Shown in pieces: positions 1 to 6,332 of a stretch of DNA of 10,517 nucleotides (position 1 is its first letter; every line of letters begins with the position of its first letter). Below the pieces are notes generated by a model, which worked only from the letters and a program-made list of their open reading frames with translations, was not told where the DNA came from and ran no database searches. The position numbers and the translations under genes were made by a program. This stretch comes from Candidatus Thorarchaeota archaeon. Lineage in GTDB: Archaea > Asgardarchaeota > Thorarchaeia > Thorarchaeales > Thorarchaeaceae. Where the stretch lies: NCBI GenBank assembly GCA_016840965.1, contig JAEORI010000176.1, forward strand, positions 1-10,517, given 5' to 3'.

Positions 1-591
1 GCAGTTGTTGCACGAAGAGTTGCGGGTCTGGTCTATCTGATAATTGCAGGAGGAATATCATTCACGACGTTAATCTATATGTCAATGGAAGATATTTTTG
101 GTCAGGGAGATCCATTACTGGTCAATCTGGGATTTGTAGCGCTCAGTCTAATCTTTTCTTGGGTTGTTGCCTTTAGATTAATTCTGCCGCTCACACAATC
201 GTACCCCAAAGTTGAAACAGCTCCTGATGGAGGCTGGACAGTCTTTATTGTGTGGGGAATTCTGGCGATTGCCATTGTAGTTCTGTCTTTCGTGACATTC
301 TCGACGGGCAACGGGCAATATTTCGCACCCGCTCTTCAATTAATAATGGGAATCGGTTTCTTGTCAAACTATCTCGGAAGCAGAAAACAACAAAGCGGTT
401 ATGAGTTCTATACTCGTGAGCACCTCTATTTTGCAATTGTTGTTTTTCTTAGTATCATCCCGATGATGTTGTTTTTGGATAGAGCGCATGTCTTCCTGAT
501 AGTCGCCGACATGGGAGGAATCTACATCGTTGGAATATACATGCTAATCACAGCTGAACGATTACTTTTGGAAAGCAAAGGACAGGGATAG
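1..591 (+). CDS. Multi-pass membrane protein, 5' end outside window
   Basis: The reading frame is open from the first base to a TAG at 589-591, so the true start lies upstream; the ATG at 79 falls inside the protein, after a complete hydrophobic segment. The visible 196 residues hold about six hydrophobic segments (roughly residues 7-27, 40-64, 79-100, 107-126, 141-159 and 163-185) joined by short polar loops, so this is an integral membrane protein. I see no catalytic motif, cofactor site or signal peptide and do not recognise the family. It is followed after two bases by a winged-helix regulator gene and almost certainly shares its transcript. Archaeal genomes often pair a small membrane protein with a DNA-binding regulator, so a sensing or anti-regulator role is possible, but that is inference. 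Confidence 0.8.
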   Translation, partial: AVVARRVAGLVYLIIAGGISFTTLIYMSMEDIFGQGDPLLVNLGFVALSLIFSWVVAFRLILPLTQSYPKVETAPDGGWTVFIVWGILAIAIVVLSFVTFSTGNGQYFAPALQLIMGIGFLSNYLGSRKQQSGYEFYTREHLYFAIVVFLSIIPMMLFLDRAHVFLIVADMGGIYIVGIYMLITAERLLLESKGQG

Positions 592-593
592 AC

Positions 594-944
594 GTGAGTC
601 TCGATGGGGACCTCCTATCAGCATTGGTAGGACTCATGGAAGAAGACCGTGAAACCATGGTCCCCGCTCGTCTCTCCGTTCTAGTCTACCTCTATTTTAC
701 GCAGCATGCAACGTTTCCAGTGCTTCAGAAGAAACTTGGACTTACTTCTGGAAATTTGTCTAGCCATCTGAGAAAACTGGAAGAATTAGGTCTGATTCGA
801 ATCTCAAAGAGATTTGTTGATCTAAAACCAACAACTTTCGCTGTCTTGACTAAGGAAGGAGCAGAACGAGTTAGGATACAGATGGTTCGTATGCGTGAGC
901 TTGTATCGATGGTCGTGGATAACGAATCTAAATCAGAGGAGTAG
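594..944 (+). CDS. Winged-helix transcriptional regulator (MarR/ArsR-like, HTH_34 type)
   Basis: A 116-residue cytoplasmic DNA-binding protein. Residues 26-38 form the first helix. Residues 41-66 are a helix-turn-helix whose recognition helix reads TSGNLSSHLRKLEELG, a pattern typical of archaeal single-domain winged-helix regulators (TxGNLSxHLxKLE). Residues 67-86 form the beta wing, with RISKRFVDLKPTTFAVLT resembling the family's wing ending in xLTxxG, and residues 87-107 form a helix likely used for dimerisation. The start is GTG at 594, supported by an AGGGA ribosome-binding site five bases upstream and by the two-base gap from the membrane protein gene, which implies co-transcription. Its last 12 bases overlap the 3' end of the convergent SCP2-type gene. 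The fold is clear; the operator and the signal it senses cannot be read from the sequence. Autoregulation or control of the neighbouring membrane protein is the natural guess. Confidence 0.85.
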   Translation: MSLDGDLLSALVGLMEEDRETMVPARLSVLVYLYFTQHATFPVLQKKLGLTSGNLSSHLRKLEELGLIRISKRFVDLKPTTFAVLTKEGAERVRIQMVRMRELVSMVVDNESKSEE

Positions 945-1265
945 TTTCTGTAACTTCAACAGGTCTGGTACTTCGCCCTTTGTCTTGAGTTTACCAGCGG
1001 AATATGCTGCCATGGGACTCTCGGTCTTCTCTATGATTGCAAAGAACACGGTGGAGTCCATCGTCACCTGCAGCTCTGCATCAGTTTCGCCTTCAGCCAC
1101 CTCAATGAGTTTTGCGTCACCAATCTTCATGAACATCTTGGTATTGATGTCTGGAAAAATGAATTGAAGCGCTTTGTTATAATCTTTGAATCTACGTTGA
1201 ATCTTCGGGTCTTCGAAGCGTTCTCCAAGAGCCTGAAGCATCTCCAATATCTTAGCTTTAGACAT
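933..1265 (-). CDS. SCP2-type (sterol carrier protein 2) lipid-binding domain protein
   Basis: A 110-residue protein consisting of one SCP2-like domain. Residues 24-69 give the alternating strands (ALQFIFPDINTKMFMKIGD, then AELQVTMD). Residues 71-99 carry the usual helix and the GKLKTKGEV stretch, and the protein ends in LLKLQKLLL, matching the family's GKLKxxGD...LxKLxxLL ending. SCP2 domains enclose a hydrophobic tunnel that binds lipids or acyl-CoA; no catalytic residues are expected. The frame extends upstream to 1409, but ATG at 1265 is preferred because the domain begins right after it, the upstream 48 residues look like translated promoter DNA, and a TATA-like box lies about 40 bp upstream. 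The gene is divergent from a large membrane protein and its 3' end overlaps the convergent regulator gene by 12 bp. The ligand in an archaeon is unknown. Confidence 0.8.
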   Translation of the reverse strand: MSKAKILEMLQALGERFEDPKIQRRFKDYNKALQFIFPDINTKMFMKIGDAKLIEVAEGETDAELQVTMDSTVFFAIIEKTESPMAAYSAGKLKTKGEVPDLLKLQKLLL

Positions 1266-1296
1266 GTAGACACCAAAACAGACGAACACAAAGCCC

Positions 1297-1371
1297 GAGT
1301 TATATCTTGCTACAACATACCACTTCATTATTAAATAGCAGCTATGTTTGACAGGATTAGTAATGGAGAAG
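1297..1371. promoter_or_regulatory. Divergent promoter region between SCP2-type and membrane protein genes
   Basis: Two AT-rich boxes point in opposite directions. For the leftward SCP2-type gene, the minus strand reads AGATATAA at about 1300-1308, roughly 40 bp before its ATG, which predicts a leader of about a dozen bases. For the rightward membrane protein, TTATTAAATA at about 1328-1337 lies some 45 bp before ATG 1380 and predicts transcription starting near 1355-1362. That leader would retain the GGAGAAG ribosome-binding site at 1365-1371. The boxes are read by eye, without a matrix score. Confidence 0.45.
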
Positions 1372-1379
1372 CGATATAC

Positions 1380-2453
1380 ATGACTGTTGACATTACAGAA
1401 CCTGAACAAAAGAATGAAAGTAATCGGAAGACAGCATATTATGTTTGGGCTGGTGGTCTTTTATTCACAGTATTGTTTACACTTCTCATATGGATTGTTG
1501 GACCATTTCTTGATTCTGTACTTGGTGGTCTCAATATTGATACTGGCCCGGATGATTATTTTTGGAAATTAAATGATCGCGAGTCCCTAACGATGATTAT
1601 AGTATGGAGTTTTTATATTGCTCATCAGTTCTCGTTATGGGGAGCAATATTCTGGGCTCAGAAGAATCTGACACAACTTCGTGCAAAACCAACAACTGGC
1701 CTTACAAAGTATAACTGGGCAGCTATAATCATCAACTTGGCTTTCATACTACTGCATCTTCTCCAGACGCACATCTGGTTTGATGGCCTTGCACAGGACG
1801 TTCCTATTTGGACAAGCCAAGGTTCAGTCATTGTGATGTTGGCTATCATTCTTATAATTGAGAATCCAAGACGAGGACTTTTCCTGGGTAAAAAGATGGG
1901 AAAGCCTATGACTGCTCGTGTGTCAGGGTTCTTCAGAAGGACACATCCCTATATCATCGCGTGGGCAATAGTCTATACATTTTGGTTCCATCCAATGGCC
2001 TATGATCCTCAATTGCTTAGTGGATTCTTCTACATGTTTCTGTTGTTCACTCAAATTTCTCTGGCTTACACAGTGGTGCACATCAATAAAGGATGGATCG
2101 TTCTATTAGAGAGCTTTGTGGGTATTCACGCATTCGTGGTTGCTACTACTACATTATCACAGGCAGTCACTGGAATTTGGGTGATGTCTTCCACAGGCTT
2201 TGCATTCATGTTTGCATTCCCATACATTTTCATCTTCAATGTGAGAAGAGAGGTAAAATTGGGTGTTGTTGCAGGATATCTTACAGCTTTGGTTTGGATA
2301 TACCTCCCAAGCCAGTTTGGAGGCTATGGAAGGGATATCAGTAGGTTGTTCATGCTCGAACCTCTATGGATTCCAATCATCCTCTACCTACTTGCTATAG
2401 TCTTCTCAGCTGTTGTGTTTGCATTCCAAAAGATGAGGCGCTCAGCATCTTAG
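1380..2453 (+). CDS. Polytopic membrane protein, about ten segments, family not recognised
   Basis: A 357-residue integral membrane protein. After a polar 18-residue N-terminus there are hydrophobic segments at roughly residues 20-40, 70-92, 112-130, 147-161, 188-206, 212-232, 236-256, 265-285, 294-311 and 329-350, and a basic tail (KMRRSAS). Histidines occur in or near several segments (82, 126, 131, 189, 204, 234, 250), which could suggest metal, heme or proton handling, but no known heme or transporter signature is evident. I chose ATG 1380 over the in-frame ATG at 1344. It has a GGAGAAG site at 1365-1371, while 1344 has none and sits only about 7 bp after the TATA-like box. The gene ends in tandem TAG TAG stops. 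It is divergent from the SCP2-type gene and separated by about 190 bp from the Hdr operon, so a link to Hdr is not supported beyond proximity. Confidence 0.8.
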   Translation: MTVDITEPEQKNESNRKTAYYVWAGGLLFTVLFTLLIWIVGPFLDSVLGGLNIDTGPDDYFWKLNDRESLTMIIVWSFYIAHQFSLWGAIFWAQKNLTQLRAKPTTGLTKYNWAAIIINLAFILLHLLQTHIWFDGLAQDVPIWTSQGSVIVMLAIILIIENPRRGLFLGKKMGKPMTARVSGFFRRTHPYIIAWAIVYTFWFHPMAYDPQLLSGFFYMFLLFTQISLAYTVVHINKGWIVLLESFVGIHAFVVATTTLSQAVTGIWVMSSTGFAFMFAFPYIFIFNVRREVKLGVVAGYLTALVWIYLPSQFGGYGRDISRLFMLEPLWIPIILYLLAIVFSAVVFAFQKMRRSAS

Positions 2454-2533
2454 TAGAAACATGACAATGGTGGTCATCCCCCGCATCGGTCCCCATTTTG
2501 GGTGTGTCTTTCACATCGAAATTATGTATTTTG

Positions 2534-2545
2534 GAACACGTGTTC
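2534..2545. promoter_or_regulatory. Perfect 12-bp palindrome GAACACGTGTTC, candidate operator
   Basis: GAACACGTGTTC equals its own reverse complement. Allowing one mismatch pair, the symmetry extends to 2531-2548 (TTgGAACACGTGTTCtAA). It lies 5 bp upstream of one TATA-like box and about 40 bp upstream of a second, ahead of the tandem hdrA gene. Such symmetry is typical of the site of a dimeric regulator. Which protein binds it, and whether it activates or represses, is unknown. No second copy was noticed in the window. Confidence 0.4.
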
Positions 2546-2550
2546 TAACC

Positions 2551-2593
2551 ATTTAAATTAACGCTGTGAAGCCCCTGTCAGAAAGATTATATC
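2551..2593 (+). promoter_or_regulatory. Candidate promoter(s) of the plus-strand tandem hdrA operon
   Basis: Two TATA-like boxes are visible: ATTTAAATTA at 2551-2560 and ATTATATC at 2586-2593. The second lies about 50 bp before the ATG at 2644 and would place transcription start near 2615, giving a leader of about 30 nt that contains the GGAG ribosome-binding site. The first would start near 2582 and give a longer leader. I favour the second on spacing, without experimental support. Confidence 0.4.
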
Positions 2594-2630
2594 GCCCGTC
2601 CCAATGAAACCGATGTCACTACGGTACCTT

Positions 2631-2634
2631 GGAG
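2631..2634 (+). promoter_or_regulatory. Ribosome-binding site deciding the start of tandem hdrA
   Basis: GGAG at 2631-2634 lies nine bases before ATG 2644. It overlaps the alternative in-frame TTG at 2629-2631, which therefore cannot be served by it and has no other good site upstream. This makes 2644 the better start. Confidence 0.55.
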
Positions 2635-2643
2635 AATATTCCC

Positions 2644-5600
2644 ATGGTCAGCGAGTCAGCTAAAGAATCAGAACACAAGATGAAGCCTACCGATGTCCTT
2701 GTTATTGGAGGAGGTATGGCTGGAATCAATGCTTCACTTGGACTTGCAAATGGTGGCCATCACGCACACATGATTGAGCGGTCTGTGAACATAGGCGGAA
2801 ACTATGTAGCTATCTACAAGATATTTCCAGCGTTAGAATGTTCAGCTTGTGTGATGACGCCACTCACATCATTCGTTGGCAAACATCCAAACATCACCAT
2901 CCACCCGCTCTCCACCGTAGAGAAGGTGACAGGAAAAGAAGGGGACTTCACCGTTACGATTCGGAAAAAGGCTCGCTATGTCAATGAAGACAAATGTACA
3001 GGTTGTCAGTTATGTATTCGTTCCTGCCCTGTGGAGGTGCCTAATGAGTATGACAAAGGACTCTCTCTTCGAAAAGCAATCTACATGAATTTCCCACAAC
3101 AAATCCCACTGATTGCTACAATAGATAGAAATTCCTGTATCGGTTGTGGAACATGTGCATCCGTGTGTCCTCAGGACTGCATTATGTATGATGATGAGGA
3201 CAAACTGTATGATCTCAATGTAGGCTCAATAATTGTTGCTACTGGTTTTGAAGAGTACAGGCCTTTAGACTATGGCGAATATGGTTATGGAATATTTCCA
3301 AATGTTGTTACCACAATGGAATATGACAGGCAGAGTCATCCAACAGGCCCAACAGATTCACACATGGTCCGACCTTCTGATGGGAAGGAACCTGAGAAAA
3401 TATTGTTTGTAAACTGTGTCGGAAGTAGAGATGTACGAGAGAACATTAGTGGATATGCTAAACACTGCAATCGAGTCTGTTGCTCATTTGGTTTAAAACT
3501 TGCACAAGTAACCAGGATGCACTACCCAGAGGATCACTGTGAGATTATCTATACATACATGGATATGCGAACAGCAGGAAAGGCTCTAGAGGAGTTCCTA
3601 TGGGACTCGCAAAAGAATCGTGGTATCAACTTCATTCGAGGCCGGGTTTCAGAAATACAAGAAGACCCAGACACCCACGACCTATTTGTAAAGATGGAGA
3701 ATACAGATTCGGGAGAGATAATCGAGATCGACAAGATTTCGATGGTTGTTCTAAATGCGAGTTTCCGTCCAAGTGAAGGTACTGCAGATCTAGCAAAAAT
3801 CCTCAAGATTGATATTGATGAGGCAGGATGGATAAAAGAAAAGCATCCCAGTGCCTCAGCACTTGAAACAAATCGAGCAGGAATATTCGTTGCTGGTTGC
3901 GCTCATGGTCCTAGAGATGGGACTGATTCTGTGAACGAAGGCAAAGGAGCGGCGATGGCGGCTCATTCTATCTTGCCTGTTCCAATACCAAAACCAGTAC
4001 CTGAGATTCCTCCAGCCGAGATCGGAGATGAACCCCGTGTCGGAGTTTTCATTTGTCATTGTGGTGGAATTATTGGCAACGAAATAAGTTCACCAGGGCT
4101 TGCTGAATGGGCGAAGGACCTTCCAAATGTTGCTTATGCAACTGACTATATCTTCATGTGTAGCGATCCCGGTCAGCAACTTGTAACGGATGCAATCAAG
4201 GAGCACAAGCTCAACCGTGTTGTTGTCGGTTCGTGCTCACCTTTGCAACACGAGTCAACTTTCAGAAGCGCTCTAGAGGCCGCGGGACTCTCAGGCTATT
4301 ATTTGGTAGGTCCAGTTGGTCTAAGAGAACACCTTGCATTGGTCCATGTGAATGAAGATGCAGAGGTAAGACAGGAAAAGGCTCAAGATATGATTCGAAG
4401 CGCTGTCGCAAAAGCAGTTAACAATGAAGTTGTTCCACTCAAGAAGGTCGAAGTCACATCAGTTTCTATGGTTGTAGGTGGTGGGGTATCTGGAATGACT
4501 GCCGCTCTTGATATCGCACGAAAGGGCTTTGATGTGATTCTTGTTGAAAAGCAAGACAAGCTTGGTGGGAGGTTGAATGAGCTGTATCATGTATTTCCAG
4601 CTATGGAGTCAGCTCAAGATATCGTCAATGACCTTGTTTCTAAGATTAAAAAGAGCAAACGTGTACAAGTCCTTCTAAACTCGAAAGTGGTCAGTCGCGA
4701 CGGTTCATATGGTAACTATGACATATCTGTACAGAACACTGAAACTGGCGAGGTGACAGTCCATCGCATAGGTTCGATGGTTATTACAGTTGGAACAGAT
4801 GTCTATGAACCAAAGCAAGGCGAATATGGCTGGGGTGAGGTTCCGTGTGTGATATCAACTCTTGACCTCGAACGAAAATTGAAAAATGGAGAAATCAAGA
4901 AACCACCAAAAAATCCAGTTTTTATTCATTGTGTTGGTTCAAGGCAGAATCCTGGTGAAGGTAGCAGGTACTGCTCAAGAGTGTGCTGTTCAGCTACAAT
5001 AGCTATGCAGCATGAGCTCAAAGAGAGGTTCCCGGAAATCAAGATATTTTCTGCATACAAAGAACACATTCGTCCTTTTGCAAAGGGCATGGAAGAGATG
5101 TGGCGTGAAAATAGGCAGAATGGAGTTGCCTATCTAAAATGGAATCGTGAAGAGCCGGTAACTGTTGAAAAGGATCCTGATAGTGATGCCTCCATTGTTA
5201 CAGTTTATGATACACTTTCGCAAGAAACTTTCAAGATCAAGTCAGACATGGTTGTTCTAGCTCTAGGACTTGAGGCTCCTCATGACGTTAATGAGTTTGT
5301 AAAAGCCATGGGAATCAACAGAGGGCAGGATGGATTTCTAGCAGAGATGCATATGAAGTATAAACCAGTTGAAACCACAGTCCCAGGTGTATTCCTTGGC
5401 GTTACCTACGCAAAGAATATCGGAGACTCAGTAAATCAAGCTCGTGGAGCAGCAAGCGAAGCTTGTATACCACTGAACCTAGGTACTGTGGAGATTGAAC
5501 TTCTTACAGCAGAGGTCGACCAAGACCTATGCGTGGGATGTGACCTCTGTCACTACTCAGACATCTGCCCGTATGATGCAATTTCAATGATGGAAGTCGA

Positions 5601-5748
5601 ACCTGGTGTCAAGAAGAGCATCACTGATGAGATGCGTTGCGAGGGGTGCGGCGCGTGCTGCGCCATCTGTCCAACTGGAGCACGCGATCTTCGCTGGTGG
5701 CGTGAAAAAAGCATTCTAGAAGAAACAAAGGAAATGCTGAGGGAGTAA
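2644..5748 (+). CDS. hdrA: Tandem HdrA protein (two fused HdrA flavoprotein units with ferredoxin domains)
   Basis: A cytoplasmic iron-sulfur flavoprotein of 1034 residues, counted from ATG 2644. Unit 1 has an FAD dinucleotide motif GGGMAG (22-27), the HdrA motif FPALECSACV (Cys 66, 69) and an inserted two-cluster ferredoxin (Cys 118, 121, 124, 128 and 165, 168, 171, 175). It also has the cysteine set CVGSRD plus CNRVCC (258, 275, 279, 280), which in HdrA binds a cluster next to FAD. The central part (about 464-595) matches the domain that normally begins HdrA: ICHCGG (471, 473), CSDPGQ and SCSPLQHE. Unit 2 has GGGVSG (612-617) and CVGSR plus CSRVCC (763, 777, 781, 782) but no inserted ferredoxin. 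The C-terminal ferredoxin uses Cys 963, 966, 969, 975 and 999, 1002, 1005, 1009. HdrA normally has one unit and about 650 residues. By homology it passes electrons between FAD and iron-sulfur clusters in a soluble Hdr complex. The DUF2096-like gene follows four bases later. Confidence 0.88.
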   Translation: MVSESAKESEHKMKPTDVLVIGGGMAGINASLGLANGGHHAHMIERSVNIGGNYVAIYKIFPALECSACVMTPLTSFVGKHPNITIHPLSTVEKVTGKEGDFTVTIRKKARYVNEDKCTGCQLCIRSCPVEVPNEYDKGLSLRKAIYMNFPQQIPLIATIDRNSCIGCGTCASVCPQDCIMYDDEDKLYDLNVGSIIVATGFEEYRPLDYGEYGYGIFPNVVTTMEYDRQSHPTGPTDSHMVRPSDGKEPEKILFVNCVGSRDVRENISGYAKHCNRVCCSFGLKLAQVTRMHYPEDHCEIIYTYMDMRTAGKALEEFLWDSQKNRGINFIRGRVSEIQEDPDTHDLFVKMENTDSGEIIEIDKISMVVLNASFRPSEGTADLAKILKIDIDEAGWIKEKHPSASALETNRAGIFVAGCAHGPRDGTDSVNEGKGAAMAAHSILPVPIPKPVPEIPPAEIGDEPRVGVFICHCGGIIGNEISSPGLAEWAKDLPNVAYATDYIFMCSDPGQQLVTDAIKEHKLNRVVVGSCSPLQHESTFRSALEAAGLSGYYLVGPVGLREHLALVHVNEDAEVRQEKAQDMIRSAVAKAVNNEVVPLKKVEVTSVSMVVGGGVSGMTAALDIARKGFDVILVEKQDKLGGRLNELYHVFPAMESAQDIVNDLVSKIKKSKRVQVLLNSKVVSRDGSYGNYDISVQNTETGEVTVHRIGSMVITVGTDVYEPKQGEYGWGEVPCVISTLDLERKLKNGEIKKPPKNPVFIHCVGSRQNPGEGSRYCSRVCCSATIAMQHELKERFPEIKIFSAYKEHIRPFAKGMEEMWRENRQNGVAYLKWNREEPVTVEKDPDSDASIVTVYDTLSQETFKIKSDMVVLALGLEAPHDVNEFVKAMGINRGQDGFLAEMHMKYKPVETTVPGVFLGVTYAKNIGDSVNQARGAASEACIPLNLGTVEIELLTAEVDQDLCVGCDLCHYSDICPYDAISMMEVEPGVKKSITDEMRCEGCGACCAICPTGARDLRWWREKSILEETKEMLRE
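5741..5745 (+). promoter_or_regulatory. Ribosome-binding site for the TTG-started gene at 5753
   Basis: GGGAG at 5741-5745, inside the last codons of tandem hdrA, lies seven bases before TTG 5753. No ATG or GTG occurs at a suitable place, and the protein similarity begins right after the TTG, so the TTG start is favoured. Confidence 0.5.
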
Positions 5749-5752
5749 AACC

Positions 5753-6328
5753 TTGGCTTCACTTGATGGATTACTGGCGGGATGGATCGTTCTGAATGAC
5801 TTGCTGGGAGCTTTAAGAGAAAAAGACGTCTTTATCCCGGATTTGACATACGCAGACCTTAGAAACTCAAAAATGAGTTTAGAGTATCTTCGATCATTCG
5901 CGAGTGAAATAAAATCTGGAACCCAGTGTGAGGATGATAATCGACTTCAGACAGAGATGGAGATACAAATTCAAAGACTTCGAGATACTCTCATGGTCTG
6001 GGCTGAAGAGAAGGAAGGGCGAGAATACAGAAATTCATGGGAAGTACGATTCGAGAAGGCAATCAAAGGAGAGAGCAAGGAATACGAGCCCGAACCGCAC
6101 GTGCAAATATCAGATATTCCTAGAGATAAGCAGGTGGGATTTTTCCGCATCAAACTCCCAGACGATATTCCAGTTGAGATAGTTTCCGAGATTGCTGAAG
6201 ACTGTATGGTGAACATATCCCTCGATGGGGATCGACATCTTCAGGTCAGTGGGAAGCGAGAATGTGTTCGGGATGCAATGAAGAAACTAGGACAGCTCTT
6301 CTATGGTGATAGTAAGATACAGCGATGA
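5753..6328 (+). CDS. Small cytoplasmic protein resembling archaeal DUF2096 family
   Basis: A 191-residue soluble protein with no membrane segment, signal peptide or cofactor motif. Residues 11-52 (WIVLNDLLGALREKDVFIPD, then LRNSKMSLEYLRS) recall, from memory, the N-terminus of the archaeal DUF2096 family, where a Trp-led helix precedes an IPxxxYxDLRxxK motif. Residues 60-108 are charged helices. Residues 115-186 (ISDIPRDKQVGFFRIKLPDD, then IVSEIAEDCMVNISLDGDRH and a final helix) look like a small alpha/beta domain. The family assignment was not searched. It starts with TTG four bases after tandem hdrA and ends four bases before the convergent hdrB, so it is very probably co-transcribed with hdrA. 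Function is unknown; an accessory or assembly role for the Hdr complex is inference from position only. Confidence 0.7.
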   Translation: MASLDGLLAGWIVLNDLLGALREKDVFIPDLTYADLRNSKMSLEYLRSFASEIKSGTQCEDDNRLQTEMEIQIQRLRDTLMVWAEEKEGREYRNSWEVRFEKAIKGESKEYEPEPHVQISDIPRDKQVGFFRIKLPDDIPVEIVSEIAEDCMVNISLDGDRHLQVSGKRECVRDAMKKLGQLFYGDSKIQR

Positions 6329-6332
6329 TCTC

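Noticed and set aside
895..1167. Plus-strand open frame of 90 codons
   Set aside because: It lies antisense to the SCP2-type gene and within the end of the regulator; it has no ribosome-binding site and no recognisable protein features.
1344..1379. ATG 1344 as the start of the polytopic membrane protein
   Set aside because: It lies about 7 bp after the TATA-like box, so it would probably not be in the transcript, and it has no ribosome-binding site; ATG 1380 has GGAGAAG at a workable distance.
1266..1409. N-terminal extension of the SCP2-type protein to a start at 1409
   Set aside because: The extra 48 residues have no resemblance to SCP2, overlap the divergent promoter and the start of the neighbouring gene, and a TATA-like box sits just upstream of the shorter start at 1265.
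2461..2502. Short hairpins (ATGAC...GTCAT and CCCATTTTGGG) after the membrane protein gene as a terminator
   Set aside because: Stems are only four to five base pairs and no clear T-run follows; archaeal termination relies mainly on T-tracts, so I do not call a terminator here.
2629..2643. TTG 2629 as the start of tandem hdrA
   Set aside because: The GGAG site overlaps this TTG and can serve only the ATG at 2644; the five extra residues add no family similarity.
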